64,000 nt of DNA from Chlorobium sp. GTDB lineage: Bacteria > Bacteroidota > Chlorobiia > Chlorobiales > Chlorobiaceae. The translations under genes were made by a program, and so were the position numbers. Where the stretch lies: assembly GCA_005862285.1 (NCBI GenBank), contig SZXW01000002.1, positions 252,849-316,848 on the forward strand, read 5' to 3'. Under the pieces are notes generated by a model. The model searched no databases and had not been told where the DNA came from. It saw only the letters and a list, made by a program, of their open reading frames with translations. Each line of letters begins with the position of its first letter. Within the stretch, counting starts at the first letter, position 1. Below, piece after piece: positions 55,570 to 64,000 of this stretch.

Positions 55570-56046
55570 GTGTTTGTTTCTCTTGACAAAATCGTGTCCG
55601 GCGGACAGACCGGTGCAGACCGTGCAGCACTCGATGCTGCGATAGCCTTCGGGATCGCACATGGAGGATGGTGTCCGCGAGGGCGCAGAGCGGAGGACGG
55701 GCACATACCTGAGCGTTATCATCTGACGGAAACGCCCCGCAGAGAATACCGGCAGAGAACCGCCTGGAACGTGAGGGATTCGGATGGTACGTTGCTTCTT
55801 GTGCGAAAAAAAATAACGGGAGGAACTCGTTATACGCTTCAGTGTATCGAGGAGTCCGGACGCCCGTTTTTCGTTGTCAATCCGGATGACAGAGCCGCAA
55901 CGGCCGAAGTGCAGCATTGGCTGGTCATACACTTGATAAGAGTGCTCAACATAGCCGGACCGAGAGGCAGTTCCGACCCGGCTATGTATCATTCGTCGAG
56001 GATCTTTCTCGATGTCCTGTTTTCAGCTGTTGCCGGACAGAGATAA
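55570..56046 (+). CDS. YpsA/molybdenum-cofactor-carrier-like protein (Rossmann fold)
   Basis: A 158-residue protein starting SLDKIVSGGQTGADRAALDAAIAFGIAHGGWCPRGRRAEDG. This opening, with GGQTGAD, matches the putative Moco carrier family (PF12694), related to the SLOG/DprA-type Rossmann folds that bind nucleotides or small cofactors. A later stretch GTLLLV and RPFFVVNPD fits the second and third strands. The start is GTG at 55570. Whether it truly carries molybdenum cofactor is unproven for most members. It is divergent from the ferritin-like gene and convergent with carB. Confidence 0.7.
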   Translation: MFVSLDKIVSGGQTGADRAALDAAIAFGIAHGGWCPRGRRAEDGHIPERYHLTETPRREYRQRTAWNVRDSDGTLLLVRKKITGGTRYTLQCIEESGRPFFVVNPDDRAATAEVQHWLVIHLIRVLNIAGPRGSSDPAMYHSSRIFLDVLFSAVAGQR

Positions 56047-56070
56047 ACTTCTTCCGGAGGCCGCCGTATT

Positions 56071-57927
56071 TTATTTATTTCGGTAGGTGGCGTACTCCTG
56101 CAGACTTTTCACACCGAACTCCTGGTGGCGGATACAGTCGATTGCCTGGACCGATGCCTCCGCGGCCTCGATGGTGGTGACGAAAGGCACGTTGCTCAAC
56201 ACAGACGCTGCACCGATGGCTTCTTCGTCATGGAGAGCCTTTTCACCCCTCGGAGTATTGATCACGAAGTCGATCTTGCCGTGCTTGATGATATCGAAGA
56301 TGTTTGGTCTGCCCTCTTCGCCAACCTTGAAGACCTTTTTGCATTCGATCCCGTTTTCCGTCAGGAACTGGTGGGTGCCTGCCGTTGCGATCATGTCGAA
56401 ATCCATTCGGTAAAGTGCCCGGGCGATTTCGATGATGCGCTGGTTCTTGTCCTGGTCGTTAACACTGATGAAGACCGAGCCGGAAAGAGGCAACTGCATG
56501 TTTGCAGCCTGATATGCCTTGGCGAACGCTTCGGGAAACTCGTTGGCAAGGCTCATCGCTTCACCGGTGGAACGCATTTCCGGGCCGAGGTAAACCCCGG
56601 ATTTGATGAATTTCGAGAACGGGAAGACCGGTTCCTTGATGGCCATATGTTTCAGGCCGAGTTCGTCGCAGTCCTTAAGGTCGTATTCCCTGCGCAGATC
56701 GCTCAGCTTTTCACCGAGCATGACACGGGTTGCAATTTTCACGACAGGGATTGCGGTTGCCTTACCGACGAAAGGTACCGTCCGGCTTGCTCTCGGGTTT
56801 ACCTCGATGACGTAGACAGTTTCGTTCTGGACGGCATACTGGACGTTCATCAGGCCTACAACCTCGATGCTTGCGGCGAGCTGCCGGGTATATTCCTTCA
56901 TGGCGGCGATCGCCTTCGGGCTGATGTTGTGGTATGGCAGGATCGATGTCGAGTCGCCGCTGTGGATGCCGGCTGCCTCGACATGCTGCATGATGCCGCT
57001 GATGACGCAATCGGTGCTGTCCGCGATGGCGTCGATATCGAATTCGACCGCTGTTTCAAGGAACCGGTCTATAAGAAGCGGGTACTTTTCCGAGATGAAA
57101 AGCGCCTGGTCGACATACTCCCTCAGTGACTCGTCGTTGTAAATGATTTTCATGGCCCTTCCCCCGAGAACGTAACTTGGGCGGACGAGGGCGGGATAAC
57201 CGATATGGCGGGTGATTGCCTGTGCCTCTTCGAAGCTGATTGCAGTTCCGTAGTCAGGGTGCGGTATGGCGAGTTTTTCGAGGAGCGCTCCGAATTTTTT
57301 GCGGTCTTCGGCAAGGTCGATGCCTTTTGACGAAGTGCCGAGGATGGTGACGCCCGCTTCATGGAGTTTCGTGGAAAGTTTCAGCGGTGTCTGGCCGCCG
57401 AAACTCACGATGACCCCCAAGGGCTTTTCATGCTCGATGATGCGGAGGGTGTCTTCTATGGTGAGCGGTTCGAAATACAGTTTGTCTGCTATATCGTAAT
57501 CCGTCGAGACGGTTTCGGGGTTGCAGTTGACCATGATGGTTTCATAACCGGATTCTTTCAGCGCGAAGACCGCCTGGACGCAGCAGTAATCGAACTCTAT
57601 GCCCTGACCGATACGGTTGGGGCCACCTCCGAGGATAATGACTTTCTTCCGGTCGGATGAAACCGATTCGTTTTCATCTCCGTAAGTGGAGTAGTGGTAT
57701 GGCGTTCTGGCATCGAATTCAGCAGCGCAGGTGTCAACGGTCTTGAAAACGGATTCGATATCGTAATGTTTTCTCAGCGCCCGTATTGCCGGTTCAGAGG
57801 TTTTGAAAATATTTGCCAGCTGAAAGTCGGAAAAACCGTTTTGTTTTGCCTTCAGCAGCTTGTCTTTCGGGAATATCCGGGAAAGGTTGATAACCTCCTG
57901 TGACGGTTCGGAAGCTTGTATGGTCAT
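56071..57927 (-). CDS. carB: Carbamoyl-phosphate synthase large chain, C-terminal half
   Basis: This 618-residue protein covers only the second half of the usual 1070-residue CarB. It contains the oligomerisation domain (about 1-85, KDKLLKAKQNGFSDFQLAN), the second ATP-grasp unit that phosphorylates carbamate (about 90-480, GGGPNRIGQGIEFDYCCVQ, NPRASRTVPFVGKATAIPV), and the C-terminal MGS allosteric domain (about 485-618, ATAGTHQFLTENGIECKKV). It starts cleanly at an ATG (57927) after a gap of no homology. The N-terminal synthetase half must be encoded elsewhere, as in other split-CarB bacteria and archaea. It feeds arginine and pyrimidine synthesis. Confidence 0.9.
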   Translation of the reverse strand: MTIQASEPSQEVINLSRIFPKDKLLKAKQNGFSDFQLANIFKTSEPAIRALRKHYDIESVFKTVDTCAAEFDARTPYHYSTYGDENESVSSDRKKVIILGGGPNRIGQGIEFDYCCVQAVFALKESGYETIMVNCNPETVSTDYDIADKLYFEPLTIEDTLRIIEHEKPLGVIVSFGGQTPLKLSTKLHEAGVTILGTSSKGIDLAEDRKKFGALLEKLAIPHPDYGTAISFEEAQAITRHIGYPALVRPSYVLGGRAMKIIYNDESLREYVDQALFISEKYPLLIDRFLETAVEFDIDAIADSTDCVISGIMQHVEAAGIHSGDSTSILPYHNISPKAIAAMKEYTRQLAASIEVVGLMNVQYAVQNETVYVIEVNPRASRTVPFVGKATAIPVVKIATRVMLGEKLSDLRREYDLKDCDELGLKHMAIKEPVFPFSKFIKSGVYLGPEMRSTGEAMSLANEFPEAFAKAYQAANMQLPLSGSVFISVNDQDKNQRIIEIARALYRMDFDMIATAGTHQFLTENGIECKKVFKVGEEGRPNIFDIIKHGKIDFVINTPRGEKALHDEEAIGAASVLSNVPFVTTIEAAEASVQAIDCIRHQEFGVKSLQEYATYRNK

Positions 57928-58186
57928 GCAGTCTCGATTGTTTTGTAGCGTCAGGATACAGCGTAATGAAAAATTACGATTCACTTTTTCATATAAAAAC
58001 CGCTGCATAATACAAAAATGCCGGTGCTTCTCAAAGCTTCCGTATTTCCGATGCTGCAACGCATTCAGGAAGTCCGGGGAAATTTAACAGGCGGGCTCCC
58101 TGTTCGGGCATCGGAAAAGGATGGGGATTTTTATTACATTACATTCTTTCGTGTAATATCGCTTACGAAAAACAAGGTTACAAGGT

Positions 58187-59470
58187 ATGGACAAAATGAT
58201 TTTCGACAGTATCGAGTCTGCTCTTGAAGATATCAAGGCTGGAAAGCTGGTGATCGTCATTGACGACGAGGACCGTGAGGATGAAGGGGATTTCATCGCT
58301 GCAGCGGAAAAGGTGACTCCCGATATGGTGAATTTCATCACGAAGGAAGCCCGCGGGCTGCTTTGTGTGGCGGTTACCATGAACCGTGCGAAAGAGCTCC
58401 AGCTCGATCCGATGGTACAGAGAAATACTTCCCAGCATGAAACGAATTTCACGGTTTCGGTCGATGCCATCGCTGAAGGCGTGACGACAGGTATCTCCGT
58501 CTATGACCGGACCTTGACGATCAGAATGCTGGGTGACGGGAATTCAAACGCCGATGATTTTTCGAGACCAGGTCACATTTTTCCACTACGCGCAATGGAT
58601 GGCGGAGTGCTCAGGCGCGTCGGCCATACGGAAGCGGCCGTCGATCTTGCCCGGCTTGCCGGTTGCACTCCGGTCGGTCTTCTGTGCGAGATCCTGCATG
58701 ACGACGGGAGTATGGCAAGGCTTCCCGAACTGATCAAGCTCAAGGAAAAATTCGGACTGAAACTGATTACCATCAAATCCCTTGTCGCTTACCAGATGCA
58801 GCGGAACAAGCTCGTTCAACGCGCCGTCGAATCCAAGCTGCCGACTGTATATGGTGAATTCAGGCTGATCGCATATGAATCGTTTGTCGATCATCAAAAC
58901 CATATGGCGATTGTCAAAGGTGAAGTCGATACCGATGAACCCGTCCTTGTGAGAGTGCATTCCCAGTGCGCAACGGGTGATACCTTCGCCTCCCTGCGCT
59001 GTGATTGCGGCAACCAGCTCGCTTCCGCGCTTTCCATGATTGAAAAGGAAGGGAGAGGCGTACTCGTTTACCTCATGCAGGAGGGAAGAGGCATTGGCCT
59101 TATCAACAAACTGAAAGCCTACAATCTTCAGGATGAAGGGTTGGATACCGTTGAAGCCAACGAAAAACTCGGATTTAAAGCTGATCTGAGGGATTACGGT
59201 ATCGGTGCGCAGATACTCGAGGACCTTGGCGTCAGGAAAATGAAGCTCTTGACCAACAATCCGAAAAAAGTGGTCGGTCTTGAAGGTTATGGTCTCGAGA
59301 TCGTCGAAAGGATCGGACTCGAGATTGCTCCGAACCCGATCAATCAGGTATATCTCGAGACGAAGCGTGACAAGCTCGGCCATATCATAAGCCATGCATG
59401 CGGCAATGAAAGCAGTTATTTCGAGCAGCTTGCCCATGAACAGTTAAGGAACAAACACAACAAACCGTAA
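58187..59470 (+). CDS. ribBA: Bifunctional 3,4-DHBP synthase / GTP cyclohydrolase II
   Basis: Makes both precursors of riboflavin. The N-terminal domain (about 1-205) has the RibB site [11 protein letters not shown] near 25-35 and the catalytic [10 protein letters not shown] motif near 128. The C-terminal domain (about 206-427) is GTP cyclohydrolase II with zinc cysteines in [17 protein letters not shown] near 263-279 and the [16 protein letters not shown] motif near 290-305. At 427 residues both halves are full length. I find no FMN-riboswitch consensus in the 130 bp upstream. glyA follows 28 bp downstream on the same strand. Confidence 0.95.
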   Translation: MDKMIFDSIESALEDIKAGKLVIVIDDEDREDEGDFIAAAEKVTPDMVNFITKEARGLLCVAVTMNRAKELQLDPMVQRNTSQHETNFTVSVDAIAEGVTTGISVYDRTLTIRMLGDGNSNADDFSRPGHIFPLRAMDGGVLRRVGHTEAAVDLARLAGCTPVGLLCEILHDDGSMARLPELIKLKEKFGLKLITIKSLVAYQMQRNKLVQRAVESKLPTVYGEFRLIAYESFVDHQNHMAIVKGEVDTDEPVLVRVHSQCATGDTFASLRCDCGNQLASALSMIEKEGRGVLVYLMQEGRGIGLINKLKAYNLQDEGLDTVEANEKLGFKADLRDYGIGAQILEDLGVRKMKLLTNNPKKVVGLEGYGLEIVERIGLEIAPNPINQVYLETKRDKLGHIISHACGNESSYFEQLAHEQLRNKHNKP

Positions 59471-59498
59471 ACTTCCGAAAGGAAAAGGACAGAGTACA

Positions 59499-60815
59499 AT
59501 GGACACCGACATCCTCAAATTGAAGGATAAAGAGGTATTTGATTCGATTGCCAGTGAAGCGAAGAGGCAGAATGAAACGCTGGAGCTTATCGCTTCCGAG
59601 AATTTCACGAGCCTCGCGGTCATGCAGGCCGCAGGTTCCGTCATGACCAACAAATATGCCGAAGGGTATCCCGGCAAGCGCTATTATGGTGGCTGCGAAT
59701 ATGTCGATATTGCCGAGAACCTCGCCAGGGATCGCGCCAAAAAGCTTTTCAACTGCGAGTACGTAAATGTGCAGCCCCATTCCGGTTCGAGCGCCAACAT
59801 GGCGGTACTTTTCTCGGTGCTGAAACCGGGTGACCCCATCATGGGCCTCGATCTTTCCCACGGCGGTCATCTTACCCACGGCAGTCCGGTGAACTTTTCC
59901 GGCCAGCTTTTCAAGGCACACTCCTACGGTGTGGACCGGGAGACCGGATGCATCGACATGAACAAGGTCGAAGAGTTGGCAAATGCAGTGAAACCCAGGC
60001 TTATCATTACCGGGGCCAGCGCTTATTCCCAGGGTTTCGACCTGAAGGCGTTCAGGGCCATCGCTGACAAGGTCGGCGCCCTGCTCATGGCAGATATCGC
60101 ACATCCTGCCGGTCTCATTGCTGCAGGTCTCTTGGGAGATCCTATGCCGCACTGCCATTTCGTAACCACGACGACGCATAAAACCCTTCGCGGTCCGAGA
60201 GGCGGCATGATCATGATGGGACAGGATTTCGAGAACCCGCTTGGACTTACCATAAAAACCAAGACCGGCTCGCGCGTGAAAATGATGTCCGAAGTTATGG
60301 ACGCGGAAGTGATGCCCGGTATCCAGGGGGGACCGCTCATGCACATCATCGCGGCCAAGGCGGTTGCGTTCGGCGAGGCGCTCCGTCCGGAGTTCAGGGA
60401 GTATGCTCAGCAGATCAGGAAGAATGCTGCCAGGATGTGCGAAAAATTCCTCGAGCTCGGTTACAACATTGTGAGCGGCGGAACGAAAAACCATCTCATG
60501 CTGCTTGATCTCCGGAACAAGAACGTGACCGGCAAGACTGCCGAAAACCTGCTGCACGCCGCAGGCATCACCGTGAACAAGAACATGGTGCCTTTCGATG
60601 ACAAGTCTCCGTTCGTGACGAGCGGTATCCGTATCGGCACTCCTGCAATGACGACGAGGGGAATGAACGAGGACGACAGCACCCTTATCGCGGAACTGAT
60701 CGACAGGGTGATCGCTTCTGCAGAAAAACCGGAAATCGAAACGGTCTGCAGGAATGTCAGAGAGGAAATCAAATCGCTCTGTCTCCGTTATCCTATCGAA
60801 GGTTATTCGGTCTGA
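59499..60815 (+). CDS. glyA: Serine hydroxymethyltransferase
   Basis: PLP enzyme converting serine to glycine and supplying one-carbon units. The 438-residue sequence has [10 protein letters not shown] near 28-37, [18 protein letters not shown] near 53-70, the PLP lysine Lys228 in [13 protein letters not shown], and [18 protein letters not shown] near 368-385. It is downstream of ribBA, 28 bp apart, and ends at a strong terminator. Confidence 0.96.
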   Translation: MDTDILKLKDKEVFDSIASEAKRQNETLELIASENFTSLAVMQAAGSVMTNKYAEGYPGKRYYGGCEYVDIAENLARDRAKKLFNCEYVNVQPHSGSSANMAVLFSVLKPGDPIMGLDLSHGGHLTHGSPVNFSGQLFKAHSYGVDRETGCIDMNKVEELANAVKPRLIITGASAYSQGFDLKAFRAIADKVGALLMADIAHPAGLIAAGLLGDPMPHCHFVTTTTHKTLRGPRGGMIMMGQDFENPLGLTIKTKTGSRVKMMSEVMDAEVMPGIQGGPLMHIIAAKAVAFGEALRPEFREYAQQIRKNAARMCEKFLELGYNIVSGGTKNHLMLLDLRNKNVTGKTAENLLHAAGITVNKNMVPFDDKSPFVTSGIRIGTPAMTTRGMNEDDSTLIAELIDRVIASAEKPEIETVCRNVREEIKSLCLRYPIEGYSV

Positions 60816-60857
60816 GGTTTTACAGAAAAGATTTCCGATTTCCAGTATTTATAAAAT

Positions 60858-60901
60858 AAAAAGCCTCCCGGCGGATCTGCTGCCGGGAGGCTTTTGTTTT
60901 C
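60858..60901 (+). terminator. Terminator of glyA
   Basis: GCCTCCCGGC and GCCGGGAGGC form a 10-bp GC-rich stem with a 9-nt loop, flanked by A and T runs. It lies about 45 bp after the glyA stop and can act on both strands, also closing the convergent dnaG transcript. Confidence 0.9.
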
Positions 60902-60941
60902 TTTTCTGATTGAGATGGCGGTCAGGACAATGGCAGACTTA

Positions 60942-62831
60942 TCAGCAGCCAGCAAGGATATGCCTGATCATCTGCTGCAGATCATATGTTGTCTTTATAA
61001 TCCTCTCGTCCAGGAGTTTCTTTTCCTTCATCAGTTCGATTTCCCGGTTAGAATCGCTTTCCAGACGGATATTTTCCATAAGAATGTTTTTTTCCCTGAC
61101 GAGTGGTTCAAGAATCAGATTTTTGAAGGCATCGAGGAACATCGTGAGGCATCGCTTTGCCTGTTCGATATCGATATTTGATTTTTCCAGCCACCGGTTG
61201 CTTACCGGCTGATCGATCAGCAGTCCTGATGCCAGGTTTCTTGCTTCAGAAGAACTGAAAAGAGCCAGTTCAGTGACGATGTCGATCCTTTCATCGGGCT
61301 TGTCGGCTATGCTGTTGTACCTGCTTATCATGTGGCTGAAAATTTCCTGAGCATCCCTGTTTTTCAATTCGAGCATTTCTTCGTGCGATGCAGCGAATTC
61401 GAGCACGGTGTTCCCGTAACGGGTGCTTTCAAGCAACGCTTTCAGGAATGTTTTTTCCAGAACCGAAAGTTCCTGTTTCGGCTTAACATGCTCTTCTTTC
61501 CGGGTTTCAGGCACTTTGTTTCTTTTGTTTTCCGGTACGCTTTCACGGCTGATAATTTCATGAAGCGCATGGATACTGATGCCGAGTTTTTCCGACAGTT
61601 CCTGCAGATAGAGCTCCCGCTCGATATGATCGGGAATCAGGGAGAGAGAGTGTGCGATCGATCTTATGGCCTTTGACTTTTCTTCCGTCCGGTCCAGGAA
61701 TCCTGCTTCGCGGAAAACGCGGATTTGATAATCGAGAAACGGGACACGGTTTTCCGTCGAATACCGGAGGAACCGTTCCCTGCCTTCACGGTGGAGAAAA
61801 CTGTCCGGGTCGTCTTCAGGTGGAAGCGTTACAACGTAAGGGATAATGCCTTCCGACAGCAGGATGTCGATGCCCGTCATCATGGATTTTTTCCCGGCAG
61901 GGTCTCCGTCATAGATGAACAGTACCGTGCCTGTATACCGTCTCAGGATCTTTGCCTGGTAACGGGTAAGCGAAGTGCCGCATGATGCGACCGCATTGGT
62001 GATGCCTGCCTGGTGCAGGGCGAGAACATCCATATACCCTTCGACGAGAATGGCCGCTTCCGCTTTGCGTATCTCATTTTTTGCAGCATGAAGGCCGTAC
62101 AGCAGTTTCGATTTTTCAAACATCCTGCTTTCCGGCGAGTTCAGGTATTTTGGTACCTGCGGGTCCTGAAGAATTGTCCTCCCGCCGAATCCCACAACCT
62201 GGCCGCCGACTGAAAAAATCGGAAAGATTATCCTGTTGCGGAATGTGTCGTACCAGGAATTTCGCTGTTTGTTATGGGTGACGAGCCCGAGTTCCTGAAT
62301 GTGCTGCTTTGGAATTCCGGATTTTTCTGCTGCACGAAGCAGCTTTTCCCACCCTTCCGGAGCATAGCCTAGTCCGAAACTTCGGATAGTTTTTTCAGAA
62401 AGCCCTCGTTTTTCAGCGAGATAGGCAGATCCTTTCTTTCCTTCCGCTCCCTGAAGCATTTCATGATAGAATTTCGCTGTCCAGCGGAGGGTATCAGTCC
62501 AGCTTTTTTCATGTGCAGACAACTTTTCTTTTTTTTCGGTAAACCGGCTGATGTCGATACCTGATCGTTTTGCAACCAGTTCAACCGCTTCGGGAAAAGA
62601 GACCTTTTCCATTTCCATGACAAAAGAAAAGACATTACCGCCTTTGCCGGTAGAGAAGCATTTGTATATCTGTTTTTCAGGCGAAACCACGAATGACGGA
62701 GTTTTTTCCTTCGTGAACGGCGATAGCGCCTTGTAATTGCGACCGGCAGGCTGAAGTGATATATAGTCGGAAATGATATCGACAATATCTGCTGCCTGGC
62801 GTATTTCTTCAATTGCTGAGGCCGGGATCAT
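60942..62831 (-). CDS. dnaG: DNA primase DnaG with degenerate zinc motif
   Basis: Synthesises RNA primers at the replication fork. At 629 residues it has the zinc-binding-like N-terminal domain (1-100), the TOPRIM core (about 255-340: EAAILVEGYMDVLALHQAGITNAVASCGTS, and FIYDGDPAGKKS) and a helicase-interacting C-terminal domain. The usual CHC2 zinc ligands are mostly gone: the LCPFH motif reads LSPFT (Ser37, Thr40) and CFGCG reads CFSTG (Cys58 kept, Thr61 in place of Cys). The rest of the domain fold looks conserved. It has a single promoter region of about 300 bp shared with exbB. Confidence 0.95.
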   Translation of the reverse strand: MIPASAIEEIRQAADIVDIISDYISLQPAGRNYKALSPFTKEKTPSFVVSPEKQIYKCFSTGKGGNVFSFVMEMEKVSFPEAVELVAKRSGIDISRFTEKKEKLSAHEKSWTDTLRWTAKFYHEMLQGAEGKKGSAYLAEKRGLSEKTIRSFGLGYAPEGWEKLLRAAEKSGIPKQHIQELGLVTHNKQRNSWYDTFRNRIIFPIFSVGGQVVGFGGRTILQDPQVPKYLNSPESRMFEKSKLLYGLHAAKNEIRKAEAAILVEGYMDVLALHQAGITNAVASCGTSLTRYQAKILRRYTGTVLFIYDGDPAGKKSMMTGIDILLSEGIIPYVVTLPPEDDPDSFLHREGRERFLRYSTENRVPFLDYQIRVFREAGFLDRTEEKSKAIRSIAHSLSLIPDHIERELYLQELSEKLGISIHALHEIISRESVPENKRNKVPETRKEEHVKPKQELSVLEKTFLKALLESTRYGNTVLEFAASHEEMLELKNRDAQEIFSHMISRYNSIADKPDERIDIVTELALFSSSEARNLASGLLIDQPVSNRWLEKSNIDIEQAKRCLTMFLDAFKNLILEPLVREKNILMENIRLESDSNREIELMKEKKLLDERIIKTTYDLQQMIRHILAGC

Positions 62832-63128
62832 GGCAAGGATTTTCTGATGCGATAATTGCGTTTAAATACGTCTATTTTATGTCCTGGATCGATTGCTGTT
62901 GAGAAATCAAAAGCTTATTTACTAAATTGGCACCTAATAGTTTCGTTGTTTTTTTTGTTGTTTTGCAATCAAGAGTTCTGTGAGGAATACACCGTTTGTC
63001 TTCAATTTTTTTACTGGAACTGGTGAAGTTTTTCTTTATTGTAAAAAATGGGTTTGAGTATAGCAATTTGCAATAAGAAAGATGAGGATAAAGGTGATCT
63101 TCCAGGCACTTAAAACAAATTACCATCT
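62832..63128. other. AT-rich intergenic region between dnaG and exbB
   Basis: Just under 300 bp without a convincing gene, between two divergent genes, so it should hold both promoters. An 84-codon minus-strand frame at 62872-63126 has no domain or ribosome-binding site and I do not call it. Confidence 0.5.
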
Positions 63129-63878
63129 ATGAAACAGGGCTTTTTTACCGGTCTTCTTATCATTGTAACCTATGCGATTTCCTTAGGTTTTTACATCTGG
63201 ATGGGGACTACCCCTCCCGAATCAATGTTTCATGCTGTCTGGAAAGGGGGCCCGGTTGTCTCTGTACTGATTGCACTTATCCTGATGGTGATCGCGTATA
63301 TCGTCGAACGCATCATAGCCCTCAACAAGGCTTCAGGAAAAGGAAACATCCCGGAATTCGTCCAGAACCTCAAACAGGATATCGATAACGGCTATATCGA
63401 TCAGGCGATCTCGAAATGCGACGATCATCAGAGCTCTCTTGCCGCTGTTCTCCGTTCAGTTCTCGAACGTTACAAGAAACTTTCCCATCTCAATGTGACC
63501 GACCGTGAGAAAAGGGTCATCGAAATGGAAAAAGCCGTTGAGGAGGCAACCATCATGGAAATGCCGCTTCTCGAGAAAAACCTTGTTGCCATTTCCACCA
63601 TCGCATCTATCTCTACCATGGTTGGTCTTCTCGGTACGACACTCGGCATGATCCGCGCATTTGCCGCCATGGCGACAAGCGGCGCTCCGGACGCGGTACA
63701 GCTTTCACTCGGTATTTCCGAAGCGCTGTTCAATACCGCGCTCGGTATCGTTGGCGGTATCATGGGTATTGTCACGTACAATATTTTCACCAGCAGGGTT
63801 GACCATTTCAGCTATATGATCGACGAAGCAGCGTTCTATATCATCCAGACTCTCGGAACCGGTAAAACCGATAACTGA
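63129..63878 (+). CDS. exbB: MotA/TolQ/ExbB-type proton channel protein
   Basis: A 249-residue inner-membrane protein of the ExbB/TolQ family. Three helices are visible: about 8-22, a second near 38-60 ([20 protein letters not shown]) and the C-terminal pair within 150-225. The conserved [12 protein letters not shown] near 178-190 and [15 protein letters not shown] near 218-232 line the proton path. With ExbD and TonB it would energise outer-membrane uptake. The exbD start overlaps its stop by one base (TGATG). TolQ is an alternative, but no tol genes are in view. Confidence 0.88.
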   Translation: MKQGFFTGLLIIVTYAISLGFYIWMGTTPPESMFHAVWKGGPVVSVLIALILMVIAYIVERIIALNKASGKGNIPEFVQNLKQDIDNGYIDQAISKCDDHQSSLAAVLRSVLERYKKLSHLNVTDREKRVIEMEKAVEEATIMEMPLLEKNLVAISTIASISTMVGLLGTTLGMIRAFAAMATSGAPDAVQLSLGISEALFNTALGIVGGIMGIVTYNIFTSRVDHFSYMIDEAAFYIIQTLGTGKTDN

Positions 63879-64000
63879 TGTCGAGAATCAAGGCTAAAAG
63901 GGTCGGCTTCAGAATTGACATGACGCCGATGGTTGATGTGGCTTTTCTGCTTCTGACGTTTTTCATGCTGACGACGAAGTTCCGTCCGCCTGAAATTGTC
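63878..64000 (+). CDS. exbD: ExbD/TolR-type protein, cut by the window edge
   Basis: The first 41 codons only. After a short basic N-terminus the sequence reads [21 protein letters not shown], the family's DxTPxVDVxFLLLxFFM motif with the protonatable Asp in the membrane helix. Its ATG overlaps the exbB stop, so the two are coupled. The gene continues beyond the window. Confidence 0.9.
   Translation, partial: MSRIKAKRVGFRIDMTPMVDVAFLLLTFFMLTTKFRPPEIV

Noticed and set aside
56125-57129. 334-codon frame antisense to carB
   Set aside because: The sense strand has an intact ATP-grasp domain; the antisense product has no recognisable features.
58060-58186. FMN riboswitch upstream of ribBA
   Set aside because: No stretch resembling the conserved RFN core was found.
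59385-60557. 390-codon open frame antisense to glyA and ribBA
   Set aside because: Shadow of two well-supported genes; no domain, only composition-driven openness.
62872-63126. 84-codon minus-strand frame before dnaG
   Set aside because: AT-rich, no ribosome-binding site, no domain; it fills the divergent promoter region.
1-64000. tRNA, rRNA, CRISPR arrays and prophage genes
   Set aside because: Looked for by eye in the gaps between genes; no cloverleaf-like stretches, repeat-spacer arrays or phage genes were seen. Small RNAs could be missed without a covariance search.

Overview
The window looks like a chromosomal segment of a green sulfur bacterium (Chlorobiaceae: Chlorobium, Prosthecochloris or Pelodictyon-like). 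Grounds: a (bacterio)chlorophyll synthase of the UbiA family (bchG-type) sits among housekeeping genes. Several proteins carry features common in the Chlorobi/Bacteroidetes group, such as a split CarB and a DnaG with a degenerate zinc motif, and many genes lack a strong Shine-Dalgarno. Genus is inferred from general knowledge, not from a search. I see no rRNA, tRNA, CRISPR array or prophage.

Layout. 1-8.9 kb: small housekeeping and stress genes (SpoU-type methyltransferase, universal stress protein, LonB-like protease, TerC, aldehyde dehydrogenase, patatin-like lipase, YbaK-like deacylase). 9-16.7 kb: a GT4 glycosyltransferase, a SIMPL protein and an oxidative pentose phosphate block in which gnd-zwf face pgl-tkt tail to tail. 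16.9-24.5 kb: an envelope region with a DUF2278 protein, three unidentified membrane proteins, a second SIMPL protein, two adjacent L,D-transpeptidases, a truncated small secreted protein, an AT-rich palindrome-bearing leader and a small outer-membrane barrel protein. 24.5-26.4 kb: an IS1634/IS1549-like insertion sequence flanked by a 94-bp near-perfect direct repeat that has duplicated the barrel gene's terminator.

26.5-46.7 kb is mostly minus-strand housekeeping: metH, an esterase, mnmA, an ETF:quinone oxidoreductase, recN, tatA, psd, tilS, rnhA, rpmB, bchG, trpD, a M24 peptidase, cutA, an MFS transporter, holB and ilvE. 46.9-64 kb: a phosphofructokinase with pyrophosphate-type signature residues, a MacB/LolC-like permease without its ATPase, ispF, pyrD, a glucan phosphorylase, a metallophosphoesterase, two ferritin-like proteins, a YpsA/MoCo-carrier-like protein, the C-terminal half of carB, ribBA, glyA, dnaG, exbB and the start of exbD, which runs off the window.

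How the genes work together. Glucan phosphorylase, the PPi-type phosphofructokinase and zwf/pgl/gnd/tkt would let stored polyglucose be used by glycolysis or by the oxidative pentose phosphate route, as expected for dark metabolism of a phototroph. The L,D-transpeptidases, SIMPL proteins and barrel protein form an envelope neighbourhood. No clearly new multi-gene system is visible. The strongest unusual signals are the long target duplication of the IS, the loss of zinc ligands in DnaG, the PPi-type PFK signature, the split carB and the structured AT-rich leader before the barrel gene.
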